Shown one piece after another: positions 7,079 to 14,602 of a stretch of DNA of 23,895 nucleotides. The notes beneath the pieces were generated by a model. That model was not told the DNA's origin. It saw only the letters and a program-made list of their open reading frames with translations, and did not search any database. The DNA comes from an uncultured Erysipelotrichaceae bacterium. GTDB taxonomy: Bacteria; Bacillota_I; Bacilli_A; Erysipelotrichales; Erysipelotrichaceae. The stretch is from the NCBI GenBank assembly GCA_944326175.1, contig CALVCY010000025.1, positions 1-23,895 on the forward strand, in the 5' to 3' direction. Both the position numbers and the translations under genes were made by a program. How positions within the stretch are numbered: the first letter of the stretch is position 1; the number at the start of each line of letters is the position of its first letter.

Positions 7079-8461
7079 ATGGATAAAAAACTGATCGAAT
7101 CCCATGTGGATCATTACATGGATGAACTGTTGTTCCGATTGAAAGAAACGGTGGCTTACCCATCGGTGTCGGAATATGATCCCAATAATAATGAAAATCC
7201 TTTTGGAATCACATGTACCCAGTGTTTGAACCATGTATTGACATATGGGGAACAAGATGGTTTTACCAGTGTCAATGTGGATAATTATGCCGGTTATATC
7301 GAAATGGGGATGGGTGAAAAGACCATCGGTATCTGCGGTCATCTTGATGTGGTACCGGCAGGGGATGGATGGAACAAAGATCCCTATGATATGACCATTG
7401 AAAACGGTGTGGTCTATGGTCGAGGTGTCGCGGATGACAAGGGTGCGGTCATTGCAGCATTGACCGCAATGAAGGTCATCCGCGACATGGAGATCCCATT
7501 AACCAAAAAGATCCGTTTGATCATGGGCATCAATGAAGAAAAAGGATCCCGTTGTTTGACCCATTATGTCCAAAAGTATGGATCGGTGGATTATGGCTTT
7601 ACTCCGGATGGTGATTTTCCGGTAATTTTCGGAGAAAAAGGCATGGTTGGGGCATCATTCGCTGGAAAAAGTGGGTCCATCAAATCCATTGAAGGTGGAA
7701 CGGTATCCAATGCGGTATGCTTTAAAGTCAAAGCGGTCATCACTGATGCTAATCTGGATATCAAAGCATTGACGCAGTATTTTGATGATGCACCCGTAAG
7801 TTATACTTTAAGTGCATTGGATGATGGTTTGACCATCGAAGTCATTGGTAAAAGTGCCCATGCATCCTTACCCCATCTTGGCATTAATGCCATCGCTTAT
7901 TTGATGGATGGTTTATACCACAGTGGGTGTAAAGATGAATTCGTATTGTTTTACCATGATGTTTTTGGCATGAGTACCAATGGCAGTACCAGTGGTATTT
8001 ATTGTCGGGACCAATATGGTGAATTGACCATGAATAACGGGTTGATTTCCATGGATGAAAATGGTTTGATCCATGGCTCCATCGATATCCGTGTTCCGGT
8101 TCAATGTGATCCAAATGAAGTAGCGGACAAGCTGGCTAAAGCCAGTTGCCATGGTGTGACCATCGATATCGTCGATACAGTCCACTCTTTATACTATGAT
8201 CCATCTTCTCCGTTTATCCAAAGTTTATTGAAAGCTTATCGGGATATTACAGGGGATACGGAAAGTGAACCGATGGTGATCGGTGGAGGAACGTATGCCA
8301 AGGAAATCAATAACGTCGTGGCCTTTGGCTGTGCATTCCCGCATGATTATCCGTATAACCTGCATGACGTCAATGAAAGTGTGCCGGTATCGGAATTAAA
8401 AGCCCAGGTGATGATCTATGTGCAGGCGATATTGAATTTATTGGCATTAGAGGATCATTGA
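7079..8461 (+). CDS. pepV: Dipeptidase PepV, M20 zinc peptidase
   Basis: 460 residues. It hydrolyses a broad range of dipeptides in the cytoplasm. With ATG 7079 (after CAAGGAGG), the metal-site residues fall nearly at the published PepV positions: H88 and D90 in GHLDVVPAG, D119 in GRGVADDKG, E153 and E154 in NEEKGS, and D177 in TPDGD. This supports the chosen start over the open frame beginning at 7031. The C-terminal HDYPYNLHDVNE region carries the last zinc histidine. It is first in a likely operon with the HAD protein (stop and start 2 nt apart) and the flavin-reductase-like gene. A nested inverted repeat lies over the D119 codons (7426-7487). Confidence 0.95.
   Translation: MDKKLIESHVDHYMDELLFRLKETVAYPSVSEYDPNNNENPFGITCTQCLNHVLTYGEQDGFTSVNVDNYAGYIEMGMGEKTIGICGHLDVVPAGDGWNKDPYDMTIENGVVYGRGVADDKGAVIAALTAMKVIRDMEIPLTKKIRLIMGINEEKGSRCLTHYVQKYGSVDYGFTPDGDFPVIFGEKGMVGASFAGKSGSIKSIEGGTVSNAVCFKVKAVITDANLDIKALTQYFDDAPVSYTLSALDDGLTIEVIGKSAHASLPHLGINAIAYLMDGLYHSGCKDEFVLFYHDVFGMSTNGSTSGIYCRDQYGELTMNNGLISMDENGLIHGSIDIRVPVQCDPNEVADKLAKASCHGVTIDIVDTVHSLYYDPSSPFIQSLLKAYRDITGDTESEPMVIGGGTYAKEINNVVAFGCAFPHDYPYNLHDVNESVPVSELKAQVMIYVQAILNLLALEDH
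7426..7487 (+). repeat. Nested inverted repeats inside pepV, 13-bp outer and 8-bp inner
   Basis: Outer arms TGTCGCGGATGAC (7426-7438) and the exact complement (7475-7487). Inside them, inner arms TGCGGTCA (7444-7451) and TGACCGCA (7461-7468). The two stack into a long two-part hairpin of about 62 bases. The left outer arm codes for the active-site ADD residues; the right arm codes for the following helix. Confidence 0.9.
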
Positions 8462-8463
8462 TC

Positions 8464-9303
8464 ATGGATACTGTTAAAAAAGTAGCGATGATCTATGACT
8501 TTGACAAAACACTTTCGCCACGGGACATGCAGGATTATCAATTACTGGCTTCTCTTGGTTATACCAATGCCATCGATTTTTGGTCTAAAGTCGGCCAACA
8601 GACAGAAATGAATCGAATGGATCCGATTTTATCCTATATGTTGATGCTGATGAAAGAAGCGGATGCATGCGGCAGACCGTTGAATCGGGACATGTGGGAA
8701 AGCTATGGTCGATCCATCGAATTCTTTGACGGTCTGCCGCAATGGTTCGACCATATCAATTCCAAAGGAAAATCCCTTGGTTTGACCATCGAACACTATG
8801 TCATTTCCAGTGGATTATATGAGTTGGTTTCCCACAGTGCCATTGCACCGTATTTAAAAAAGATCTATGCCTGTGCGTATGTCTATGATGACCATGGTCA
8901 TGCCATCTGGCCCGCCAATGTGGTCAACTATACCACCAAGACTCAATATATCTTTCGTATCAACAAACAAGTACTGGATATTTCCAATGAAGCGGATCTG
9001 AATGCCTATACTCCAAAGGAAAAACGACCGATCCCGTTTGAACGGATGATCTATATCGCGGATGGGTATACAGATGTACCGGTGTTCAAACTGATCAAAG
9101 AATATGGTGGGACCAGTATCGGCGTGTACTCCAAGGATGAACATGTGGTCCGTCAGCTCTATGCAGATGGTCGGCTCAATGCCTATGTGAAAGCGGACTA
9201 TACAGTCGGCGGTGAATTAGACCATTACATGGATATGGTGCTCAACAATATCCGTTATTTCGAATCATTGAATGACTATATGCACACGAATAAGGAGGTT
9301 TAG
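8464..9303 (+). CDS. HAD-superfamily phosphatase, phosphoserine phosphatase-like
   Basis: 279 residues from ATG 8464, chosen because AGAGGA lies 9 nt upstream; a TTG at 8458 would overlap pepV. HAD motif I is YDFDKTLS (D12 nucleophile, D14 acid/base), motif II is VISSG, and motif IV is IADGYTDVP with the magnesium-binding Asp. The cap inserted between motifs I and II is large and helical (about residues 25-100). The substrate cannot be told from sequence; family members dephosphorylate small phosphate esters. The gene is followed after 2 nt by the flavin-reductase-like gene. A 13-bp inverted repeat spans 8668-8741. Confidence 0.85.
   Translation: MDTVKKVAMIYDFDKTLSPRDMQDYQLLASLGYTNAIDFWSKVGQQTEMNRMDPILSYMLMLMKEADACGRPLNRDMWESYGRSIEFFDGLPQWFDHINSKGKSLGLTIEHYVISSGLYELVSHSAIAPYLKKIYACAYVYDDHGHAIWPANVVNYTTKTQYIFRINKQVLDISNEADLNAYTPKEKRPIPFERMIYIADGYTDVPVFKLIKEYGGTSIGVYSKDEHVVRQLYADGRLNAYVKADYTVGGELDHYMDMVLNNIRYFESLNDYMHTNKEV
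8668..8741 (+). repeat. Perfect 13-bp inverted repeat with 48-base loop inside the HAD gene
   Basis: TGCGGCAGACCGT (8668-8680) and its exact complement ACGGTCTGCCGCA (8729-8741). The arms code for unrelated peptides, so the match is not forced by protein similarity. A TGGT-N3-ACCA palindrome begins 2 bases after the right arm (8743). Confidence 0.9.
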
Positions 9304-9305
9304 TC

Positions 9306-9860
9306 ATGGTTCAAACATTCGATTCCAAGCATTCCATCATCTGTCCCGAAGGGGTATTCATTATTGGTACCTATGATGAAAACGGCATTCCCAATGCGAT
9401 GAATGCTGCATGGGGCATCCAAAGTGATTATGGTCAGATCACCTTATATCTGGACGAACACAAAACCACTGAAAATCTGAAAAAGACCCATGCGTTTACT
9501 GTAGCTTTTGGCACTGTAGATACTTTAGTCATCTCCGATTATTTTGGGATCGAATCCGGCTTTAACGTCAATAAGATCGAAAAGGCGGGTTGTCATGTCC
9601 ATCCCAGTACTGTGGTCAATGCACCGATCATTGAAGAATATCCCGTTACCTTGGAATGCAGTGTGTTCGATTATAATGATGATACGGGGATACTGGTTGG
9701 AACGATCGAATCCATGGTCGTGGATGAAAGCGTATTGACCAATGGTAAGGTGGATTATGACAAACTCAAACCCATTATTTTTGATTGTTCCACCAATACG
9801 TATCGACTGATCGGACCAGTCGTGGGTAAAGCATTCAATGATGGTAAAACCATTCACTAA
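9306..9860 (+). CDS. Flavin reductase-like, FMN-binding domain protein
   Basis: 184 residues. The N-terminal GVFIIGTYDENGIPNAMNA strand pair and KKTHAFTVAFGT pattern fit the split-barrel flavin reductase family, which binds FMN and usually reduces flavins or acts as a small oxidoreductase. The start follows AAGGAGG at ideal spacing, two bases after the HAD stop. A conserved internal region, SGFNVNKIEKAG, is typical of these proteins in gut Bacillota. The last codons contain the palindrome ATGGTAAAACCAT (9841-9853). Physiological partner unknown. Confidence 0.8.
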   Translation: MVQTFDSKHSIICPEGVFIIGTYDENGIPNAMNAAWGIQSDYGQITLYLDEHKTTENLKKTHAFTVAFGTVDTLVISDYFGIESGFNVNKIEKAGCHVHPSTVVNAPIIEEYPVTLECSVFDYNDDTGILVGTIESMVVDESVLTNGKVDYDKLKPIIFDCSTNTYRLIGPVVGKAFNDGKTIH

Positions 9861-9912
9861 ATGATCAAAACCATTCAAACCAATGATTGAACGAGAAGGA
9901 ATCCAAATCCAA

Positions 9913-9941
9913 ACGTATGGACCACAACGTGGTCCATACGT
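9913..9941 (+). repeat. Perfect 13-bp inverted repeat near the start of the esterase gene
   Basis: ACGTATGGACCAC (9913-9925), loop AAC, then its exact complement (9929-9941). It lies 30 bases into the reading frame and codes for the near-symmetrical peptide TYGPQRGPYV. No T-run follows. Confidence 0.92.
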
Positions 9942-10124
9942 ATTGGTCAATACGGCTTTAAAAGATGGGGATACCATTTTTGAAATGGTCCAAACCATTT
10001 ATACTGAATCGTTTGATTTGATCTGTCTGAATGTACCCCATTGGAATGATGACCTATCCCCTTGGTTTGCACCACGCTTATTCAAAAATGATACAGATTG
10101 TGGCGGTCAAGCCGATGCTTATTT

Positions 10125-10159
10125 AAAAAAGTAATGCATATCGTGGAATCATTGATTCC
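10125..10159 (+). promoter_or_regulatory. Candidate -1 frameshift site with downstream stem
   Basis: A AAA AAG in the zero frame (10125-10131) with the stop TAA next. A small stem GGAATC-ATT-GATTCC (10145-10159) starts 13 bases later, and the palindrome ATGGTTCAACCAT (10162-10174) follows. I see no obvious upstream Shine-Dalgarno stimulator. Confidence 0.45.
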
Positions 10160-10557
10160 AGATGGTTCAACCATTATCATTGCTGGTTATTCTTTAGCCG
10201 GGTTATTTGCTTTATACAGCGGATATCAAAGTGATCGCTTTTGCGGGATCGTTTGTGTATCTGCTTCATTATGGTTTCCTCAATGGATGGATTATGTGGT
10301 GGATCATACCATTTCACCATCCGTTAAAGCTATCTATTTTTCCATCGGGGATAAAGAATCTAAGACTAAAAATTCGATCCTTCAGACGACTCAAAAGAAT
10401 ACCGAACAGCTCGCTCGCTTCTACCATGATCAGGGAATCGAAACTTTTTTTGAACTGAATCCCGGGAATCATTTTGTTGATAATGAGTTGCGTTTGGCCA
10501 AAGGGATCGCTTGGATGCTTCGACATTTAACAACAACGAACAATTGAAAATCAAAAC

Positions 10558-10596
10558 AAGGCAGACATATTCAATACATGTCTGCCTTATTTTTTA
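10558..10596. terminator. Bidirectional terminator between convergent genes
   Basis: Arms AAGGCAGACAT (10558-10568) and ATGTCTGCCTT (10578-10588) form an 11-bp stem. ATTTTTT follows on the plus strand. On the minus strand the run is CTTGTTTTGATTTT. It serves both the esterase (+) and the surface protein (-). Confidence 0.9.
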
Positions 10597-10609
10597 GGTG
10601 TGAAATGAT

Positions 10610-12925
10610 CTATCGTTCACTTCTGTTGCGTAGAATGATGAATCCAATAACTGCCAGTGCAACCACACCAATCCCGCCGAGTGCAAAGATAAAGATCATC
10701 ATAAAGTCCATTTCTTTTTCTTTTTGAGGGACCTCAGTCGCAGTTGGACTCGGACTTACTGTAGCAGTTGCAATCGGCGTTTCACTTGGCTCGATTGTTT
10801 GCGTCGGTGTGGCCGTTGGCGTTGCTGTTGGTTTGGCAGTGGATGTCGTGCTGGGACGATGGGTGGTTGGTGTTGTTGTTGGGGTTGGCGTTGGAACATC
10901 ACAATTGGGCGCTTCCCAAATCAGATTGCCCCATCGGTCAAAGACATCGCCACATTCATTGCGGGTAAATGGTCCACCATCATCAGTTGGCCCGGGTGTC
11001 GGTGTAGGATCGTCTTTATGATCGTCCGGTTTAGTAGTGGGTGTTGGTGTAATAGATGGGGTTGGTGTTGTAGCAATCGGATTGAAGATGGCCATCAGTG
11101 TTACATCGCTTGCCGGCATGACGAATTGATTCTCTTTGATGGTGATATCACCGGAGGTGACATTCCAATGTGAGAAATAATATCCATCATCAGGCGTGGC
11201 ACTTAGCGTAATCGTGGTGCCTTCATTAACGGAAGTGGGAGTTGCTGATGCACTACCGTTTCCATTAACTTGAACCGTAATGGTATACAATGCTTTCACT
11301 GTTAGCTGTGCCGGATCACTGTAGGTTATGGTGTGAGCCACATCCGTAATTTGGCAACGGTATTGTTTGCCATCCATCTGCATGGATGCGCTGAATGTAA
11401 ACGTGGCATTCGTTTCTTTTTCGATATTGAGCCATTCTTCTCTGTCGTTAGATTTTTGTTGCCATTGGTAACTCAATCCCGTGCCACTTGCTTCAACGGA
11501 AAACGTAACGGTTTCACCTTCATTGACCGTAGTGGATTGAGGATGCTGAGTAATCGAAGTCGGGTTGTATACAGTGACGGTACAAGATGCACTGTGCTGT
11601 CCATCTTTGCTGGTTACCGTAATGGTGGCTTCACCAGGAGCCACGGCTGTGACGATGGCATCGTCACTGACAACAGCAATCGTTTCATCACTGCTGGACC
11701 AGGCAATTCGTTTATCGGTTGCATCTTCCGGAGTAATGGTGACGCTAAGCTGTTGGGTTGAACCTGTCGGTAATGTCAGCTCGGTTTGATCCAGTGTTAA
11801 TCCGGTAACGTTGATCATCACCAATTCATTGGGCGTAATTGAAAGGTAAGTACTGTCCAATTCAAAGGTAACCGGCTCCCATGGTAAAACCATGGATGCA
11901 TCATTTTCGTCCGTACTTGTACGATAATAGATGACTTTATCATCTGTTGGTGACACGGTAATGGAACCGTCAATGGATCTACCAGTGGATTGTATGGTTA
12001 AAACACCATCGTTGATTGTGGTTGAACCATAAATACCGGTGCTAACTGATTCAAAGGAGGTGGTTCCACCATTGAACGTAATGACACTGGCGTTGATTCC
12101 AACACTGACATTTGTGATCGTCAGTTTACCACTGTTGATGATCACTTTATCCGCCAAGATACCGTAGGCGGTTTCTCCGCTGGCGAATAATTCAACTTCA
12201 CCGCTGATAATGATCAGCATACCGTTGGTTTCTATGGCATCAGCGCTTGGAAGAAAACTCTGGATATACAGTTTTCCATTACCTTGGATGATCAGATCCG
12301 TGTTGAGGATGATCAGACCATTGGATGCCGTAGTTGGATCATCCTGGAAAGTATTTTCTCCGATAAGATTAATGGTAAGCGGGAGCTCGTTTTCTTTGTT
12401 ATAGCACAACGCTGGTTCATTCGACGCAGCATCGATGGTCAAGTCATTCAATGTCAATGTATTGGTGGTTTGATCGTAGTAAACATTATAGTTTGCTTCT
12501 GATCCACCTTCTTGGGTGAGCACTCCATTCTCGTCAATTACCAAATACGTGTCATAAGGAATCGAAACTCCGGCGATGGATAGCATACTGGTGGTAACTC
12601 CATCGTTGGATGTGGTCGTATCATCATTATCGGGTGTTTCCACATTTGCTAGACTATAGGAATAAGCACGTACCGTTTTTCCAAAGTCAATGGGGGTCAT
12701 CACGAATTTATCGCTTGTGATCGGCACCAATGTTTTAGGGCGTTGATCGCTTGACGATGACGATGGTTCAACCATATCGCTAGTGTATGGTGTGGGTTCA
12801 AGCGTCGATCCTTCTAGGAGTGGTGTCTCTCGAGCGAATATCGTCATAACGGAAAATGGTAGGACCATCAGTACACTGATACTCATCAATGTGAAGAAGT
12901 TGGATAATCGTTTGATTTGACTCAT
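10610..12925 (-). CDS. Large multidomain cell-surface protein with BIG2, Ig-like and InlB/Flg_new-type repeats
   Basis: 771 residues. Signal peptide at 1-31 (ending TIFARE). Residues 115-330 are beta-helix-like, with successive strands (IILNTDLIIQGNGKLYIQ, ADKVIINSGKLTI) as in carbohydrate-binding or adhesin proteins. A BIG2 domain follows at 374-453, an Ig-like domain at 455-544 (YQWQQ, YRCQI), and an InlB B-repeat/Flg_new-like domain at 546-615 (GYYFSHW, VTLMAIF). Residues 617-737 are a Pro/Thr-rich stalk interrupted by CGDVFDRWGNLIWEAPNC (658-675). One membrane helix at 740-765 and a short basic tail (RNRSER) anchor it; there is no LPXTG motif. Start follows AAGGAGG. It is probably displayed outside the cell, in adhesion or glycan contact; the ligand is unknown. 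Confidence 0.85.
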   Translation of the reverse strand: MSQIKRLSNFFTLMSISVLMVLPFSVMTIFARETPLLEGSTLEPTPYTSDMVEPSSSSSDQRPKTLVPITSDKFVMTPIDFGKTVRAYSYSLANVETPDNDDTTTSNDGVTTSMLSIAGVSIPYDTYLVIDENGVLTQEGGSEANYNVYYDQTTNTLTLNDLTIDAASNEPALCYNKENELPLTINLIGENTFQDDPTTASNGLIILNTDLIIQGNGKLYIQSFLPSADAIETNGMLIIISGEVELFASGETAYGILADKVIINSGKLTITNVSVGINASVITFNGGTTSFESVSTGIYGSTTINDGVLTIQSTGRSIDGSITVSPTDDKVIYYRTSTDENDASMVLPWEPVTFELDSTYLSITPNELVMINVTGLTLDQTELTLPTGSTQQLSVTITPEDATDKRIAWSSSDETIAVVSDDAIVTAVAPGEATITVTSKDGQHSASCTVTVYNPTSITQHPQSTTVNEGETVTFSVEASGTGLSYQWQQKSNDREEWLNIEKETNATFTFSASMQMDGKQYRCQITDVAHTITYSDPAQLTVKALYTITVQVNGNGSASATPTSVNEGTTITLSATPDDGYYFSHWNVTSGDITIKENQFVMPASDVTLMAIFNPIATTPTPSITPTPTTKPDDHKDDPTPTPGPTDDGGPFTRNECGDVFDRWGNLIWEAPNCDVPTPTPTTTPTTHRPSTTSTAKPTATPTATPTQTIEPSETPIATATVSPSPTATEVPQKEKEMDFMMIFIFALGGIGVVALAVIGFIILRNRSER

Positions 12926-12983
12926 GTGTCGATCCTCCTTTTCGTTTTATGGATATGGTAGGACCATCTCTACGTTTATTATA
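12926..12983 (-). promoter_or_regulatory. Promoter and leader of the surface-protein gene
   Basis: On the minus strand a TATAAT box lies at 12978-12983; the -35 is weak. The leader then holds the palindrome ATGGTAGGACCAT form (12955-12967) and the AAGGAGG ribosome site (12934-12940). A further palindrome copy is upstream of the -10 (13008-13018) and another is inside the first codons (12856-12868), so the gene start is flanked by three copies. Confidence 0.55.
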
Positions 12984-13020
12984 AGGGATAACGACCAATT
13001 CTGTCTGTGGTTTGACCAAT

Positions 13021-13050
13021 AAAAAGGATCACAGAAACGTGATCCTTTCT
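13021..13050 (-). terminator. Terminator of the glycosyltransferase gene
   Basis: A 10-bp stem (13023-13032 with 13039-13048, arm AAAGGATCAC) and a six-base loop. On the minus strand it is followed by a TTTTTATT run. It lies directly after the TGA at 13053-13055. Confidence 0.9.
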
Positions 13051-13052
13051 AA

Positions 13053-14006
13053 TCAATGATTATAATTTCCCGGGTAATGATTCAATTCGATCTGCAATAA
13101 CTGCAACCGCATCGTTTTGATGTAATCCATGATCAATCCCGTGATCAATAACAGTACCGCAATGATCATCAATGCCGCAGCTAAAACAGCTGAAGGTACT
13201 TTATAGATATATTGGAAATGGATATATTCCATGATCACGGGCGTACCCATGATCAAACCAAACAGGACGCAAAGTAATGCCAGTAACGAGAAAAACATCA
13301 AGGGTTTATATTCTTTCAATAAGTTGAATATGGTCAAAATCACCTTGAATCCATCGGAAAACGTATTCAGCTTTGAAAACGATCCTTCCGGACGATCCTT
13401 GTAATTGATCGGTACTTGCATCACTTTCAATTTATTGGCTAATGCAAAAATAGTCATTTCCGTTTCGATTTCAAATCCGTTGCTCATCAATGGAAAGCAT
13501 TTGACAAAACGTTTGTTGAAAACCCGATACCCGGTCATGATGTCATGGATATTTCCATGGAATAGCTGATTGATCATATTTTTGACCAGATTGTTGCCAA
13601 AATTATGGAAACCCCGTTTGTTTTCGGCAAAATAAGTTCCGTTGCTCAACCGATCGCCCACGACCATGTCACAACCCGTTTCAAGCATGGTATCAACCAT
13701 ACCTATGGCCGCGTCGGCCGGATAAGTATCATCGCCATCCACTAAAATATAAATATCGGCATCGATTTCTCGAAACATGGAACGAACGACATTTCCCTTG
13801 CCTTGACGGAATTCATCATAAACTTGGACATTTTTGCTTAACGCGATGGCTTTGGTATCATCACTGGAATTGTTGTTATATACATAAATGGTTGCCTGTG
13901 GTAAAGCCATTTTAAAATCATCGATTACTTTACCGATGGTCAATCCCTCGTTATAACAAGGAACCAATACAGCAATGGTGGGTGCATGCATTACTCTTGA
14001 ATTCAT
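13053..14006 (-). CDS. Family 2 glycosyltransferase with C-terminal membrane helices
   Basis: 317 residues from ATG 14006. The GT2 fold is clear: VLVPCYNEGLTIGKVI at the nucleotide-sugar site, YNNNSSDDT, then DGDDTYP as the metal-binding DXD region, and MTGYRVFNKR. Two helices near the C-terminus (about 230-300) anchor it to the membrane. This organisation is that of dolichyl/polyprenyl-phosphate mannose or glucose synthase-like enzymes, which transfer a sugar to a lipid carrier or a surface glycan; donor and acceptor are unknown. The open frame extends to 14060, but a TATGAT box (14013-14018) six bases before ATG 14006 suggests a leaderless start there. It is divergent from ybaK. Confidence 0.85.
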   Translation of the reverse strand: MNSRVMHAPTIAVLVPCYNEGLTIGKVIDDFKMALPQATIYVYNNNSSDDTKAIALSKNVQVYDEFRQGKGNVVRSMFREIDADIYILVDGDDTYPADAAIGMVDTMLETGCDMVVGDRLSNGTYFAENKRGFHNFGNNLVKNMINQLFHGNIHDIMTGYRVFNKRFVKCFPLMSNGFEIETEMTIFALANKLKVMQVPINYKDRPEGSFSKLNTFSDGFKVILTIFNLLKEYKPLMFFSLLALLCVLFGLIMGTPVIMEYIHFQYIYKVPSAVLAAALMIIAVLLLITGLIMDYIKTMRLQLLQIELNHYPGNYNH

Positions 14007-14034
14007 GGCATTATCATACAATAATAATGGCACC
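14007..14034. promoter_or_regulatory. Very short divergent promoter region
   Basis: Only 28 bases separate the divergent ATG codons at 14006 (-) and 14035 (+). On the minus strand TATGAT sits 6 nt from its start. On the plus strand AATAAT (14023-14028) sits 6 nt from its start. Neither gene has a Shine-Dalgarno sequence here, so both may be leaderless, and each -35 would lie inside the other gene. Confidence 0.4.
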
Positions 14035-14514
14035 ATGAATATGGAGAAAACCAATGTCATGCGTGAACTGGATGTCGCGCATATCTCGTATACCCCGCAT
14101 TATTACCCGGTGGATGAAGATCATCTGGATGGGATGCATGTGGCCATGAGCTTACATAAAGATCCTCAACGGATCTTCAAGACCCTGGTATGTATCGATC
14201 CTAAAAACAGCATTGCGGTGTTTTGCATCCCGGTCAATTGTGAGATGGATTTAAAAAAAGCAGCGAAAGCGGCTCACTTCAAATCCATATCCTTGTTGCC
14301 ATTAGCGAAACTGACGTCTGTTACCGGCTATATCCGTGGGGGATGTTCACCCATCGGGATGAAAAAACACTATCCGACCTATATCGATGAAACCGCGATC
14401 TTGTTTGATACGATCATGGTTTCTGCTGGTAAACGGGGGGTTCAGATCGAATTGAATCCCGATGATCTGACCACCTTCATCCATGGTTCTTACCATGATT
14501 TAGTCCAAGACTGA
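14035..14514 (+). CDS. ybaK: YbaK/EbsC-type aminoacyl-tRNA deacylase (Cys-tRNA(Pro) type)
   Basis: 159 residues from ATG 14035 (or 157 from the ATG two codons on). It is a single YbaK domain, which hydrolyses mischarged tRNA such as Cys-tRNA(Pro). Diagnostic parts are the RELDVAHISYTPHYY start, KTLVCIDPKNSIAVFCIPVNCEMDLKK, and the GYIRGGCSPIGMKK stretch holding the conserved Lys, Gly and Ser/Pro. The open frame continues upstream to 13975, but that part overlaps the divergent glycosyltransferase start. A weak terminator follows. AAGATCC-TCAAC-GGATCTT at 14159-14177 is a small hairpin in the coding region. Confidence 0.9.
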   Translation: MNMEKTNVMRELDVAHISYTPHYYPVDEDHLDGMHVAMSLHKDPQRIFKTLVCIDPKNSIAVFCIPVNCEMDLKKAAKAAHFKSISLLPLAKLTSVTGYIRGGCSPIGMKKHYPTYIDETAILFDTIMVSAGKRGVQIELNPDDLTTFIHGSYHDLVQD

Positions 14515-14537
14515 CCTTGTATAAACCAAGGTTTTTC
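14514..14537 (+). terminator. Weak terminator after ybaK
   Basis: ACCTTG (14514-14519) pairs with CAAGGT (14527-14532), followed by TTTTTC. The stem begins at the last base of the stop codon. Short, so efficiency is uncertain. Confidence 0.6.
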
Positions 14538-14563
14538 ATCATAATAGTATCCGTTGATTCAAT

Positions 14564-14583
14564 ATTAATCACGATTAATCACG
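14564..14583 (+). repeat. Tandem 10-bp direct repeat upstream of ychF
   Basis: ATTAATCACG occurs twice in direct succession, then ATTTTC, ending 19 bases before the ychF start and just upstream of the GAGG ribosome site. It could be an operator or simply a slippage duplication in the leader. Confidence 0.6.
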
Positions 14584-14602
14584 ATTTTCTCGAGGTAAAC
14601 AT

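Larger units (their letters stand above)
9883..10547 (+). pseudogene. Alpha/beta-hydrolase esterase split by a -1 frameshift at A_AAA_AAG
   Basis: Frame one (9883-10134) gives 83 residues ending CGGQADAYLKK. The rest of the protein is in the -1 frame (from 10131 to 10547), beginning VMHIVE and containing the nucleophile elbow GYSLAG, SLWFPQW, FSIGDKESKTKN and the C-terminal His in NPGNHFVDNE. Joined, they make 221 residues, a normal length for this esterase family, with Ser and His of the triad present. The break is exactly at A AAA AAG (10125-10131) followed by TAA. That heptamer is the dnaX-type slippery site, so programmed or transcriptional slippage is possible. A plain loss of one A (seven to six) or a sequencing error would look the same. 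A terminator follows the gene. Confidence 0.8.

Noticed and set aside
8458..8463. TTG start for the HAD gene overlapping pepV
   Set aside because: The ATG at 8464 has a better-spaced AGAGGA and gives the normal N-terminus before the DFDKT motif.
10724..11173. Plus-strand frame opposite the surface-protein stalk, rich in Cys, Trp and Arg
   Set aside because: It is the complement of the repetitive Pro/Thr codons, and the minus-strand protein is clearly real.
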